A DNA stretch of 64,000 bases from Pukyongia sp. (lineage in GTDB: Bacteria; Bacteroidota; Bacteroidia; Flavobacteriales; Flavobacteriaceae): positions 124,001-188,000 of the forward strand of contig JASBSY010000006.1 of the NCBI GenBank assembly GCA_030148705.1, in the 5' to 3' direction. The notes below the pieces were generated by a model that was given only the letters and a program-made list of their open reading frames with translations, was not told the origin of the DNA and searched no databases. Both the position numbers and the translations under genes were made by a program. Below, piece after piece: positions 41,638-51,306 of the stretch (position 1 is the first letter of the stretch; every line of letters starts with the position of its first letter).

Positions 41638-42825
41638 ATGCAAAACGATTTTTTAAAATATCAGGCACAGACCAGTCCGCATCCGTTGTCTATAGAGATT
41701 TCCCGAGCTTCGGGCTCCTATATTTACGATTCGGAAGGCAGGGAATACCTGGATTTTATTGCCGGAGTGTCAGCCTGCAGCCTCGGCCATTGTCATCCGG
41801 CGGTTGTAAAAGCAGTTAAATCGCAACTAGACAGGTACCTGCACGTGATGGTATACGGAGAGTTTATTCAACAACCTGCAGTAGAACTTACAAAATTATT
41901 GGCCGCACACCTTCCTGCTCCCCTGGAGACTACCTATCTGGTAAACAGCGGTGCCGAAGCCATAGACGGATCCATAAAACTGGCCAGAAGAGCTACGGGA
42001 CGCAGTAGGATACTCTACGCCCACTCCGCTTACCACGGTAATACATTGGGCGCTTTGAGTGTAATGGGCTATGAGGAACGAAAACAGCCTTTCGAACCGC
42101 TTATTCCGGACTGTGAAGCAATTAGTTTCAACAAGGAACAGGATTTGAGTTTGATAGATACTTCCACTGCAGCAGTAATTCTTGAAACCATACAAGGAGG
42201 TGCGGGCTTTATTATGCCGGAGGACGACTTCCTGAAAAAAGTAAAAAAGCGTTGCGAGGAAACCGGGACATTGCTTATCCTTGATGAAATTCAACCCGGA
42301 TTCGGACGAACCGGGACATTATTTGCCTTCGAGCAGTACGATGTCGTACCTGACATCCTGGTGATGGGCAAAGGCATGGGCGGGGGCCTCCCCATAGGTG
42401 CTTTTACGGCATCTCATGAACTGATGTCGCTCTTAGCTAACAATCCCAAGCTTGGCCATATTACCACCTTTGGCGGGAATCCGGTGATCGCGGCTGCGGC
42501 CTTGGCAACCCTTAAGGAATTGAGTGGAACGGATATAATTGCTTCATCGCTGGAAAAGGAGAAACTCTTTCGATCCTGCTTGAACCACCCTTCTATTAAG
42601 GAAATCCGCGGTAAAGGATTAATGCTCGCCCTGCTGTTGGAATCGGACGAAATGGCTACTGAACTTATTCTGCGCTGTAAGGATGCAGGTTTACTGCTAT
42701 TCTGGCTGCTATTCGAAGCTCGGGCTGTGCGAATTACCCCACCCCTAACCATTTCAGAATCGGAAATACGAAAAGGCTGTGACATAATTACAGCAGTTCT
42801 CAATGATATAACTAATTCAAAATAA
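41638..42825 (+). CDS. Class III PLP-dependent aminotransferase (acetylornithine/ornithine aminotransferase-like)
   Basis: A 395-residue fold-type I enzyme that transfers amino groups to or from the delta/gamma position of an omega-amino substrate. It has VNSGAEAIDGSIKLARRATG near residue 103, YHGNTLGALSVMGY near 130, the PLP-ring Asp in LILDEIQPGFGRTG near 216 and the Schiff-base Lys in LVMGKGMGGGLPIGAF near 245. The exact substrate cannot be decided from motifs. Closely spaced after the OstA-like gene. Confidence 0.9.
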   Translation: MQNDFLKYQAQTSPHPLSIEISRASGSYIYDSEGREYLDFIAGVSACSLGHCHPAVVKAVKSQLDRYLHVMVYGEFIQQPAVELTKLLAAHLPAPLETTYLVNSGAEAIDGSIKLARRATGRSRILYAHSAYHGNTLGALSVMGYEERKQPFEPLIPDCEAISFNKEQDLSLIDTSTAAVILETIQGGAGFIMPEDDFLKKVKKRCEETGTLLILDEIQPGFGRTGTLFAFEQYDVVPDILVMGKGMGGGLPIGAFTASHELMSLLANNPKLGHITTFGGNPVIAAAALATLKELSGTDIIASSLEKEKLFRSCLNHPSIKEIRGKGLMLALLLESDEMATELILRCKDAGLLLFWLLFEARAVRITPPLTISESEIRKGCDIITAVLNDITNSK

Positions 42826-42907
42826 ATTTATAAGATATTGATTTTCAACTATTTAATTTCTAAAAAATCTGTTAATAAGCTTGTTAACAATAATAACGGC
42901 ACAACTA

Positions 42908-42936
42908 TTGAACTCCTTTTTACATTGCTATCTTTA
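42908..42936 (+). promoter_or_regulatory. Promoter of the TPR/DUF368/aroE run
   Basis: TTG at 42908-42910 and TATCTTTA at 42929-42936 with an 18-bp spacer, 29 bp before the start at 42966. It lies in a 140-bp AT-rich gap. Confidence 0.65.
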
Positions 42937-42965
42937 AAATAGAAGAAACCGTTAACCTATAGTGT

Positions 42966-44366
42966 ATGCAGTCTAGCTCTGAAGAGTATAACAATTTCTC
43001 CCTCTCCCGCTTCGAATCCATGCTTAAAACAAATAATGTCCTCTTCTTCGACTCCGTTGAGTTCGAGGAGATTATACAGTATTATCTGGAAAACGGGAAA
43101 GTAGCCCTCGCCAGAAAAGCTGTCAAGCTTGGACTGGAGCAACATCCCTCCTCTACAAACCTGAAACTGTTTCAGGTTGAGATGTTTATTTTCGAAAATG
43201 AACTGGATACGGCCGAAGCGCTCCTGGACGATCTTCACGCCCTGGAACAGTCGAATGAGGAGATCTATATTCAAAAAGCGAATATTCTGTCGAGACGTGA
43301 CCGCCACGCTGATGCTATCGCCCTCCTGGGAAAGGCGTTGGAAATAACCGATGATGAAGCCGATGTGCTTTCACTTATAGGAATGGAGTACCTGTTTATC
43401 GAAGATTTTGAAAATGCCAAGCTCAACTTTATGAAATGCCTGGAGCAGGACGAACAGGATTACTCTGCCTTATACAACATTATTTACTGCTTCGATTATC
43501 TGGAGCAACATCAGGCTGCCATAGATTACCTGAATGACTTCCTGAACAAAAATCCGTATTGTGAAGTTGCCTGGCATCAGGTGGGTAAGCAATATTCAGC
43601 TTTAAAGGATTATAAAAAGGCACTGGCTGCATTCGATTTTGCAATTATCAGTGACGATAAGTTTATCGGTGCCTATCTCGAAAAGGGCAAAGTGCTTGAA
43701 AAGATGTCTAAGTATCACGATGCCATTGAAAGTTACTCCATAACCCTTGGCCTGGAAGATCCTACCTCCTTTGCATTGCTGCGTATTGGCAAATGCTACG
43801 ACAAGCTGGGAAACAGTGAACTCGCTTTGCAGTTTTATACCAAATGCGTGGAAGAAGATGCCTTACTCGATAAGGGATGGATTGCTATTACCGATTTCTA
43901 CTTTAAACGGAAGAACTATCAGAAAGCGCTTTATTTTATCGATAAGGCGATCAACATTGATAGTGAAAACGTATTGTACTGGAAGCGTTATGCCAAGATC
44001 AACAACTGCCTGAACCTCTTTGAAGAAGCCGAACATGGATTCAGAAGAAGTATAGAGCTGGGCAATTACGAACTGGATACCTGGGTAGCCAGGGCCGATA
44101 TACTGGTTCAGTTGGGCGAATACGAAGCTGCCATCAACAACCTGCACCAGGCAGCCGAATTCTATTCGGAATCTGCCGAGATCGAATACAGGCTCGCCGG
44201 GATTCACTACATCCTGAACGAAGACACCAAAGGCGAATACCATTTAAAGAATGCGTTGAGGTTCGAACCGGAATTCACAATGATCATCGAGGAGATTTTC
44301 CCATCAATATACCGCCGAAAATCGGTAAGGGAATTAATCAAAAAACTAAAGAATCCTTCTGTTTAA
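42966..44366 (+). CDS. Tetratricopeptide-repeat protein
   Basis: A 466-residue protein made almost wholly of TPR units (about eleven), without signal peptide or membrane segment. Repeats are visible as, for example, VALARKAVKLGLEQHPSS, EADVLSLIGMEYLFIEDFEN, VAWHQVGKQYSALKDYKKAL and LRIGKCYDKLGNSELALQFY. Likely a cytosolic scaffold. The partner is unknown. Lies directly before the two DUF368 genes, which are only 33 bp on. Confidence 0.9.
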   Translation: MQSSSEEYNNFSLSRFESMLKTNNVLFFDSVEFEEIIQYYLENGKVALARKAVKLGLEQHPSSTNLKLFQVEMFIFENELDTAEALLDDLHALEQSNEEIYIQKANILSRRDRHADAIALLGKALEITDDEADVLSLIGMEYLFIEDFENAKLNFMKCLEQDEQDYSALYNIIYCFDYLEQHQAAIDYLNDFLNKNPYCEVAWHQVGKQYSALKDYKKALAAFDFAIISDDKFIGAYLEKGKVLEKMSKYHDAIESYSITLGLEDPTSFALLRIGKCYDKLGNSELALQFYTKCVEEDALLDKGWIAITDFYFKRKNYQKALYFIDKAINIDSENVLYWKRYAKINNCLNLFEEAEHGFRRSIELGNYELDTWVARADILVQLGEYEAAINNLHQAAEFYSESAEIEYRLAGIHYILNEDTKGEYHLKNALRFEPEFTMIIEEIFPSIYRRKSVRELIKKLKNPSV

Positions 44367-44399
44367 ATTACGTAATTTTGGGCGAAACAGAGTTTGTTT

Positions 44400-45368
44400 A
44401 TGCCTTCACGTAATTTTCGTCAATATATACTCCTCACTGCAAAAGGCCTCGCTATGGGTGCTGCCGACGTGGTTCCGGGTGTATCCGGAGGTACGATTGC
44501 TTTTATTTCGGGCATCTACGAAGAATTAATTGAAACCATCCACAAACTGGATCTCGGGTTTTTCAAACTATGGCGAAATGTGGGTTTTAAAACTGCCTGG
44601 ACGTCCTATAACCTGGGTTTTTTAGTAGCATTATTCGGGGGGGTGCTCATAAGTATTGCCTCCTTTGCAAAACTTATCACCTGGTTACTCGTCGCCCATC
44701 CAATCCTGATATGGGCGTTCTTTTTTGGATTGATCCTGGCCAGTATATTATATGTTGGAAAACAAATAGGCAGATGGAATTTAGCAGCCTTCCTGGCGAC
44801 AGCCGTTGCGGCTGCGATTGCCTATTTTATAACCCTGGCGGAACCCGTGGCGTCTCCAGGGAGTACCTGGTTTTTGTTTATTGCAGGCTTTATAGCCATA
44901 ATTGCCATGATCCTTCCGGGCATTAGCGGCTCGTTTATATTGTTGCTTTTGGGGGCTTATACCACAGTGCTGGGTATCATTACCCAGTTTAGTGACGGAC
45001 TGGCCGGTTTCGACTGGGAACTGTCTTCTTCAGCCCTTTTAAAACTATTGGTGTTTGTAGCCGGCGCAATCGTCGGACTGAAGGTCTTCTCCCGCGCCCT
45101 GAACTGGATGTTTAAACACTATAAAGATCTTACCCTGGCCGTGCTTACAGGCTTTATGATCGGTGCCCTGAACAAGATCTGGCCCTGGAAGGAAGTGTTG
45201 TCGTATCGCACAGATCACAAGGGAAATCAGGTTCCCCTTATGGAAGAGAGTATAATGCCTGCAGCTTATGAGGGCGATCCGCAATTGTTATTGGCTATTG
45301 GAATGGTCATCTTCGGTTTTCTTACCATATTTTTACTGGAACGTATTTCAGTATCAAAACAAAATTAA
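44400..45368 (+). CDS. DUF368 membrane protein, undecaprenyl-phosphate translocase family (copy 1)
   Basis: A 322-residue multi-pass protein. The ATG at 44400 (MPSRNFRQYILLTAKGLAMG) is preferred to a TTG two codons earlier. Family signature GAADVVPGVSGGTIAFISGIYEE near residue 17 and a second motif ILPGISGSFILLLLGAY near 175 form the two inverted halves, each with a re-entrant loop. About eight to nine membrane helices. DUF368 proteins (PopT) recycle the lipid carrier undecaprenyl phosphate across the inner membrane for cell-wall and LPS synthesis. It is directly followed by a second family member. Confidence 0.9.
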   Translation: MPSRNFRQYILLTAKGLAMGAADVVPGVSGGTIAFISGIYEELIETIHKLDLGFFKLWRNVGFKTAWTSYNLGFLVALFGGVLISIASFAKLITWLLVAHPILIWAFFFGLILASILYVGKQIGRWNLAAFLATAVAAAIAYFITLAEPVASPGSTWFLFIAGFIAIIAMILPGISGSFILLLLGAYTTVLGIITQFSDGLAGFDWELSSSALLKLLVFVAGAIVGLKVFSRALNWMFKHYKDLTLAVLTGFMIGALNKIWPWKEVLSYRTDHKGNQVPLMEESIMPAAYEGDPQLLLAIGMVIFGFLTIFLLERISVSKQN

Positions 45369-45374
45369 GACCGG

Positions 45375-46397
45375 ATGTACGAAGAAAGATCATTTGGAGA
45401 TAAAACCTGGCTGGTGTTAAAAGGCCTGGCCATGGGTGCCGCAAATAAGGTACCGGGAGTTTCCGGCGGGGTGGTCGCCTTTGTTGCGGGCTTTTACGAG
45501 GAGTTTATCTATTCCCTTCAAAAGGTGAATCGAAAGGCCTTTGCGCTTTTAATAAACGGCCGCTTTGCAAGTTTTTACCGGTATATAAACGGACAATTTC
45601 TCGGTCTGTTAATCCTGGGGATGGTGATAAGCTATTTCAGCGTATCCAAACTGCTGGATTACCTTATAGAACACTTCGAATTATATGTGTGGAGTGCTTT
45701 CTTCGGAATGATCATCGGTTCGATCTATTATATCGCCAAAGATTTCGACAACTGGAATCGAAAATATCTGGGGTATATGCTGTGTGGAATTATCGCAGGC
45801 GTAGGGATAAGTTTTCTCGAACCCGCAAGTGAGAACACCAATCTGTTCTTCGTGTTTTTCTGCGGAATTATTGGTGTTTCTGGAATGACTTTACCCGGAT
45901 TATCGGGTTCCTTCATCCTTATCCTTATGGGTAATTATGTACTGCTGATCGTGGATTCGGTGAATGCCCTGTACAATACCGTAGCCGAATTGCTAACCGG
46001 GGATGTTAGTTTTGTGAATGATCCGGTGCGGATTCAGTTACTGAAAATCCTTATAGTTTTTTCCCTGGGATCGCTAACAGGCCTGGTATCTCTTTCTCAC
46101 CTGCTGGCTTATGTGATTAAACATTTTAAAAGCGCCACCTATGCCGTGATAATCGGGTTTATTGCCGGATCACTGGGCGTAGTCTGGCCCTGGAAGAATA
46201 AACAATACGAATACAATGCCTCCGGAGCAATTAATTACGACGCTAACGGACAACCTATTATTAAAGGCTATGAACGCTACTGGCCAACAGAGATATCTGC
46301 TGAAACCATCTGGGCAATTTTTTTTATAATTGTAGGTATTCTAATCGTCCTTAGTTTGGACTGGTATAATAAACACGTGAATAGACGACATGGCTAA
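45375..46397 (+). CDS. DUF368 membrane protein, undecaprenyl-phosphate translocase family (copy 2)
   Basis: A 340-residue paralogue of the preceding protein, 6 bp downstream. Signature GAANKVPGVSGGVVAFVAGFYEE near residue 19 and TLPGLSGSFILILMGNY near 178. The two copies differ over most of the chain, so they are an old duplication. Together they could act as a heterodimer or transport different carrier lipids. The last eight bases overlap the start of aroE (46390), which implies translational coupling. Confidence 0.9.
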   Translation: MYEERSFGDKTWLVLKGLAMGAANKVPGVSGGVVAFVAGFYEEFIYSLQKVNRKAFALLINGRFASFYRYINGQFLGLLILGMVISYFSVSKLLDYLIEHFELYVWSAFFGMIIGSIYYIAKDFDNWNRKYLGYMLCGIIAGVGISFLEPASENTNLFFVFFCGIIGVSGMTLPGLSGSFILILMGNYVLLIVDSVNALYNTVAELLTGDVSFVNDPVRIQLLKILIVFSLGSLTGLVSLSHLLAYVIKHFKSATYAVIIGFIAGSLGVVWPWKNKQYEYNASGAINYDANGQPIIKGYERYWPTEISAETIWAIFFIIVGILIVLSLDWYNKHVNRRHG

Positions 46398-47121
46398 ATA
46401 CGGATTAATAGGGAAGGATTTAAGCCATTCTTTTTCAAAGACGTTCTTTACGTATAAGTTTGAAAAAGAGAACCGAAAGGATGTCTATGAAAATTACGCC
46501 CTGGGAGAGATCGAAGACTTCCCTCGATTGCTTGAAAAGCATCCCGATATTAAAGGATTGAACGTCACCATCCCTTATAAGCAGTCAATTATCCCATACC
46601 TCGACAGCATCGATAGAGAAGCAAAGAAGATAGGTGCGGTAAATACGATACGCTTCAGGAAGGATGGGAAACTGATAGGTTATAACACCGATCATTACGG
46701 CTTCGCACAGGCGCTGATGCCTTATTTTCCTCTGAAACGAAAAACAGCACTTATCCTGGGCAGTGGCGGCTCTTCCAAGGCTATTCAATACGTACTCACC
46801 GCAATGGATTTTGAGTACGAGGTGGTATCCCGAAAAAGGGACCCGGATACAATTACATACGACGAACTAACTAAATCGATGGTAATAGAAGCCTGTCTCA
46901 TTGTAAATTGCACCCCCGTGGGTACACATCCAAATACAGACGAATGCCCTAGATTTCCATATATGCACCTGGGGCCGGAACACCTGCTCTTCGACCTGGT
47001 GTACAATCCAAGAGAAACCGAATTCATGAAGCGTGGTTTTTACAAAGGTGCTCGTGTAAGCAACGGACTCAAAATGCTGGAATTCCAGGCCAAACGATCA
47101 TGGGCGATCTGGAAATCGTAA
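46390..47121 (+). CDS. aroE: Shikimate dehydrogenase
   Basis: NADP-dependent reduction of 3-dehydroshikimate to shikimate. A 243-residue protein: substrate motif GKDLSHSFSK at 6-15, NVTIPYKQ near 58, GAVNTIRF near 79, NTDHYGF near 97, dinucleotide fold ILGSGGSSKAI near 122 and NCTPVGTHP near 175. Lys65-type catalytic Lys is in the IPYKQ block. Somewhat short, as usual for Bacteroidota AroE. Start overlaps the second DUF368 gene by 8 bp. Confidence 0.95.
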   Translation: MAKYGLIGKDLSHSFSKTFFTYKFEKENRKDVYENYALGEIEDFPRLLEKHPDIKGLNVTIPYKQSIIPYLDSIDREAKKIGAVNTIRFRKDGKLIGYNTDHYGFAQALMPYFPLKRKTALILGSGGSSKAIQYVLTAMDFEYEVVSRKRDPDTITYDELTKSMVIEACLIVNCTPVGTHPNTDECPRFPYMHLGPEHLLFDLVYNPRETEFMKRGFYKGARVSNGLKMLEFQAKRSWAIWKS

Positions 47122-47223
47122 AAAGTACCAGGAAAACCTCAAAAAAAGCCGTCCATCTTTGCTGTTTCGGTACTAGTTAGTATCTTACCAACCCCAATAA
47201 TTTGAACCCTAACATTGAAAAAG

Positions 47224-49341
47224 ATGTCCGACAAAAAAACGCCTGAAGATTCTGTTGCTGAGAACACTCCCGATTCCGTCAATAAAACTACCGACAAAAC
47301 CATACAGTCCGAAGCTGCTGAAAACGATTCCTCGAATGCTGAGGAATCGAAAGAAACGCCCGTTGCCGGTGAAGCGGAAGAAGTAACTTCAGAAGCCGCT
47401 GAAGAAACACATTCAGAAGAGAAAGAAACAGGCTCAAAGGAGAATGAAACATCTGCTTCCGAAGAAAACACTAAAGCCGAAGTTAGTACGGAGGCTAAAG
47501 CAAAAGAGGAAGAGAAGGTTGACACTAAAGCTGAAGAAGAAGAGACTGAAACCGAAGATGAAGAGGAAGTTGCCTCTTCAGACGATGAAGAGGAGGACGA
47601 AAACGATGAAGCCGAAGCAGATATCGACTATCACGAGCTTTCAAAGAAGGAGCTGATCGCCGAATTCCGGCGCCTGCTCGAGACTAAGTCGGTGCAACAG
47701 ATTAAGAACGACGTTGAAGAGATTCGGTCTGAGTTCAATGCCAAGTTCAACGAAGAATTAGAACAGCAAAAAGAAGACTTTCTTGCCGAAGGCGGCAACA
47801 TTATCGACTTTCATTATTCCACCCCGCTGCGCAAGGAATTCAATTCGCTTTACTTCGATTACAAGGAGAGACGTAACAATCACTTTAAAAATCTGAAAAA
47901 AGACCTCCAGGCCAATCTGGAAAAACGCCTCGAACTGATAGAAGAGCTAAAAAGTCTTTTGAATGCCGAGGAAAACATAAACACTACTTACAAACATTTT
48001 AAGGATATACAGGAACGCTGGCATACAGCCGGGCCTATTCCACGCGACAAATACAATCTGGTCTGGAATACCTATCATCACCACGTTGAGAATTTCTACG
48101 ACTTTCTGCACCTGAACAGGGAATTCAGGGATATGGACTTTAAACACAATCTTGAACAAAAACTAAAGCTCATCAACAGGGCCGAGGAGTTACATCAGGA
48201 AACCAATGTTCCCAAAGCTTTCAGAGAGCTTCAAATGCTACACAAGATGTGGAAGGAAGAGGTGGGCCCTGTGGCCAAGGAATTCAGGGAAGAAGTGTGG
48301 GAAAAATTCAGTGCGGCGACCAAGGTAATTCACGATAAGCGACAGGATTACCTCAGCAAGATGGAATCTGAGTTCGACGAGAACTTCGATAAGAAAATGG
48401 AGATCGTCAAGGAGATCATTGCCCACACAAATTTGGAAAAACCCAGCCATCAGAACTGGCAAAACGCAATCAAGAAAGTACAGGCGCTTCGGGACAGATA
48501 CTTCGAGATCGGGAAGGTTCCGCGGGCAAAGAATAAAGAAATCTGGTCGGCTTTTAAAGAGGCCACTCGTAACTTCAACAAGGAAAAGAATGCCTTCTAT
48601 AAAAACCAGAAAAAGGAACAGTACACCAACCTGGAAAAGAAACGCGAACTGATCAAGATCGCACAGGAAAACAAGGATGGAGACGACTTTGAAGTGGTTA
48701 CACCGCTGATGAAGAAGATACAGGCCGAATGGAAGAAAATTGGTCATGTTCCCAGGAAGGAAAGCGACAAGATCTGGAAGGAATTCAAAGATGCCTGTAA
48801 TCATTATTTCGACCGCTTACACAGTAAGAAAAATGAAGCCAATAAAGAGGAACTGGAGCACTTCAAACAAAAAAGTGAGTTGCTGGAGCAATTAAAATCC
48901 ATGGAATTGTCCGGCGATAAAAAGGCCGATCTCAAGTCGCTGAAGGAGCACATAGCTTCGTGGAAAAAAATTGGCAGGGTACCATATAACAAGCGTCAGA
49001 TCGATCAGAAATTCAATAAGGCACTGGATGGGATGTTTGCCAAGCTCGACCTCAACAAGAAGGAGTCGGAAATGATCAAGTTCGAAAATAAGCTGAATTC
49101 CATGGTCTCCCAGGATGACGAACGCAAATTAAAGAACGAACACTTCTTTATTTCCAAGAAGATAGACGAAACCAAGAGCGAAATAAGGCAATTAGAAAAT
49201 AACCTCGGTTTCTTTCAGCACGTTCCGGACGACAATCCCCTCGTGAAGGAAGTTCATCAGAATATCGCACGTCATAAGGAGCAACTGGATGTGTGGAAAG
49301 CCAAACTGAAACGCATTAAATCTGTGCGTGATATCGAATAA
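47224..49341 (+). CDS. DUF349 protein with acidic N-terminal region
   Basis: A 705-residue protein; the ATG at 47224 (MSDKKTPEDS) is favoured over a TTG three codons earlier. Residues 1-140 are disordered and Glu/Ser/Thr-rich. From about 145 on there are five DUF349 repeats, each about 75 residues with a W-x(5)-G-x-[IV]-P core: RWHTAGPIPRDKYN, MWKEEVGPVAKEFRE, RYFEIGKVPRAKNKEIW, EWKKIGHVPRKESDKIW, SWKKIGRVPYNKRQID. A coiled coil closes the chain. Function is not known; a Flavobacteriaceae staple. Its stop overlaps the start of the next gene (TAATG). Confidence 0.88.
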   Translation: MSDKKTPEDSVAENTPDSVNKTTDKTIQSEAAENDSSNAEESKETPVAGEAEEVTSEAAEETHSEEKETGSKENETSASEENTKAEVSTEAKAKEEEKVDTKAEEEETETEDEEEVASSDDEEEDENDEAEADIDYHELSKKELIAEFRRLLETKSVQQIKNDVEEIRSEFNAKFNEELEQQKEDFLAEGGNIIDFHYSTPLRKEFNSLYFDYKERRNNHFKNLKKDLQANLEKRLELIEELKSLLNAEENINTTYKHFKDIQERWHTAGPIPRDKYNLVWNTYHHHVENFYDFLHLNREFRDMDFKHNLEQKLKLINRAEELHQETNVPKAFRELQMLHKMWKEEVGPVAKEFREEVWEKFSAATKVIHDKRQDYLSKMESEFDENFDKKMEIVKEIIAHTNLEKPSHQNWQNAIKKVQALRDRYFEIGKVPRAKNKEIWSAFKEATRNFNKEKNAFYKNQKKEQYTNLEKKRELIKIAQENKDGDDFEVVTPLMKKIQAEWKKIGHVPRKESDKIWKEFKDACNHYFDRLHSKKNEANKEELEHFKQKSELLEQLKSMELSGDKKADLKSLKEHIASWKKIGRVPYNKRQIDQKFNKALDGMFAKLDLNKKESEMIKFENKLNSMVSQDDERKLKNEHFFISKKIDETKSEIRQLENNLGFFQHVPDDNPLVKEVHQNIARHKEQLDVWKAKLKRIKSVRDIE

Positions 49342-49973
49342 TGATCCAATGTATTCTCTGCGGAAGCCCTGATACGTCCACTGTTTACAGGGAACGGAAT
49401 CACCATTTTCTCAAGTGCAGTGTGTGTAGTTCAACTTTTAGAGATCCTGCAACCTTCCTTTCTTTTGAAGAAGAACAAGATCGCTATCTCAGTCATAATA
49501 ACGATGTGAACGACCCGGACTACAGGCAATTTGTAAGTCCGCTGGTAACAGCTGTGGTAACTGCCTTTCCGAAGCCGGCCGAAGGGCTCGATTTTGGCGC
49601 AGGCACCGGGCCCGTAATCGCGCATATGTTAGGTGAAAAGGGTTTCACCATCGAACTCTACGATCCTTTTTTTCATCCCGATAAATCCGTTTTAGAGAAA
49701 TACTACGATTTTATAGTGTGTTGTGAGGTCATTGAACATTTCCACCACCCCATACAGGAATTCGAACTGCTGCATTCTCTCTTAAATCCCGGTGGTAAGC
49801 TCTATTGTATGACGGATCCGCTTCCGAAGTACAATTCATTTGCAGCCTGGTATTATAAAGAGGATCCCACCCATGTAATCTTTTATACTGAAGAAAATCT
49901 CAACCACATTAAAAATGCCGTAGGCTTTAGCGAGGTCTCAATTTCAAACCGGCTAATCACCTTCCGGCGTTAG
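49341..49973 (+). CDS. Class I SAM-dependent methyltransferase
   Basis: A 210-residue protein. A zinc-ribbon-like N terminus with four cysteines (CILCGS near 4-9, CSVCSS near 27-32) is followed by a methyltransferase fold: GLDFGAGTGPVIAHML (SAM motif I, about 74-89), FIVCCEVIEHFHHPIQEF (motif II region), GGKLYCMTDPLPK. Methyltransferases of this kind act on small molecules or O-antigen sugars; the substrate is unknown. Translation is coupled to DUF349 by the TAATG overlap. It is convergent with mazG, 2 bp apart. Confidence 0.85.
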   Translation: MIQCILCGSPDTSTVYRERNHHFLKCSVCSSTFRDPATFLSFEEEQDRYLSHNNDVNDPDYRQFVSPLVTAVVTAFPKPAEGLDFGAGTGPVIAHMLGEKGFTIELYDPFFHPDKSVLEKYYDFIVCCEVIEHFHHPIQEFELLHSLLNPGGKLYCMTDPLPKYNSFAAWYYKEDPTHVIFYTEENLNHIKNAVGFSEVSISNRLITFRR

Positions 49974-49975
49974 GG

Positions 49976-50749
49976 TTATATTGACTTTGCCTCTTCCCAA
50001 AACACATCCATCTCTTCCAGGGTCATCTGTTTGAGGGATTTTCCCAGTTCTTTGGCCTTGGTTTCGAGATACTGGAAGCGTTTGATAAATTTTTTATTGG
50101 TGCGTTCCAGGGCGTTTTCAGGGTCCACCTTTAAGAAACGTGCGTAATTGATCATGGAAAACAGTACATCGCCGAATTCGGACTCGATTTGATTCTCATT
50201 GCCTTGTTCGACCTCGTGCTGTAATTCTTCCAGCTCTTCCTTTAGTTTTGCAAATACCTGCTCGGGAGCTTCCCAGTCGAAGCCTACTCCGGCCACCTTG
50301 TCCTGGATGCGATTGGCCTTCACCAGGGCGGGCAGGGATACAGGCACCCCCTCCAACACGCTTTTCTTGCCTTCTTTCAGTTTAAGGTTTTCCCAGTTCT
50401 GCTTTACTTCTTCTTCGTCTGCCACCGCTATATCCCCATAGATATGCGGATGTCTGGAGATTAGTTTTTCGCAGATATCGTTGATAACATCGGCTATGTC
50501 GAAATCCTTGGTCTCACTGCCTATACGGGCGTAGAAAACAATATGCAGCAAGAGATCGCCCAATTCTTTTTTTACCTCCTGCAGGTCGTTGTCCAGTATG
50601 GCATCGCCAAGTTCATAGGTCTCCTCAATGGTGAGGTGCCGCAGGGATTCCATGGTTTGCTTCTTGTCCCACGGACATTGTTCCCGCAGCTCGTCCATGA
50701 TGGTGAGCAGACGATCGAAAGCCTGTAGTTTTGCTTCTCGTGAATTCAT
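49976..50749 (-). CDS. mazG: Nucleoside triphosphate pyrophosphohydrolase MazG
   Basis: House-cleaning hydrolase of non-canonical dNTPs/NTPs. The 257 residues contain two tandem MazG domains: REQCPWDKKQTMESLRHLTIEE with the EExx(12-28)ExxD metal motif (about 20-70), SRHPHIYGD near 95, and GFDWEAPEQVFAKLKEELEEL with a second metal motif, SEFGDVLFSMINYARFL (about 165-210). The ATG at 50747-50749 is right after the promoter box TAGCTTTG (50755-50762, minus), so it is near-leaderless. Confidence 0.95.
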   Translation of the reverse strand: MNSREAKLQAFDRLLTIMDELREQCPWDKKQTMESLRHLTIEETYELGDAILDNDLQEVKKELGDLLLHIVFYARIGSETKDFDIADVINDICEKLISRHPHIYGDIAVADEEEVKQNWENLKLKEGKKSVLEGVPVSLPALVKANRIQDKVAGVGFDWEAPEQVFAKLKEELEELQHEVEQGNENQIESEFGDVLFSMINYARFLKVDPENALERTNKKFIKRFQYLETKAKELGKSLKQMTLEEMDVFWEEAKSI

Positions 50750-50754
50750 AAAAA

Positions 50755-50762
50755 CAAAGCTA
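50755..50762 (-). promoter_or_regulatory. Promoter -7 box of mazG
   Basis: Minus-strand TAGCTTTG, 5 bp before the mazG start codon, in a short AT-rich gap to the DUF5606 gene. Confidence 0.55.
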
Positions 50763-50830
50763 CTCCAAAAGGGTTTGGAATGTAAAAAGAGTTATTAAAA
50801 AGGATTAACAAGGAATTGCTTCGGAAGCTT

Positions 50831-51247
50831 CTATTCTTCTTCAGACCCGTCTGATTCTGGTTCGGAAAAATCGGTTTTTCCGTTCTTCTGAAGCAGGTTG
50901 TACCACTGCACTACCTTCTTGATATCGCTGGGGTACACCCTGTCCTCGTCGTAATCGGGCAGAACTTCAAAGAAATACTCTTCCAGTTCGACATTTGAGG
51001 ATTTATGACTGATGGCCGGTCCGCCGTTCTCCTTTTCGGCTATCTTCGAAAAAACCTTCCTTAAGGGTACTTCTTCGGTAAGGGTATAAATGGCGATTTC
51101 AGATAACAGACTTACGTTATTTCTTCCGCTTACGCTGATCTTCCTGCCGTCGATAAGGGATTCGGCCAGGAATCCACTCCTGGTTTGCGTTTTTAGTTCG
51201 TAAAGACCCGGTTTACCGGAAATTGAAAGGATTTTTTCTAAACTCAT
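50831..51247 (-). CDS. DUF5606 protein
   Basis: A 138-residue protein of a family restricted to Bacteroidota. The first 80 residues form a compact SH3-like/beta domain (LEKILSISGKPGLYELK, SLIDGRKISVSGRNNVSLLS) and residues 85-125 are a short helical part; an acidic tail follows. No function is known. It regularly lies beside def, ruvX and mazG, as here. Confidence 0.8.
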   Translation of the reverse strand: MSLEKILSISGKPGLYELKTQTRSGFLAESLIDGRKISVSGRNNVSLLSEIAIYTLTEEVPLRKVFSKIAEKENGGPAISHKSSNVELEEYFFEVLPDYDEDRVYPSDIKKVVQWYNLLQKNGKTDFSEPESDGSEEE

Positions 51248-51306
51248 AGCTGTTTTGAATTTTAAAGCGGCAAATATCTCTTCTTAGCTTTAGTTTTGCA
51301 AGCGGA

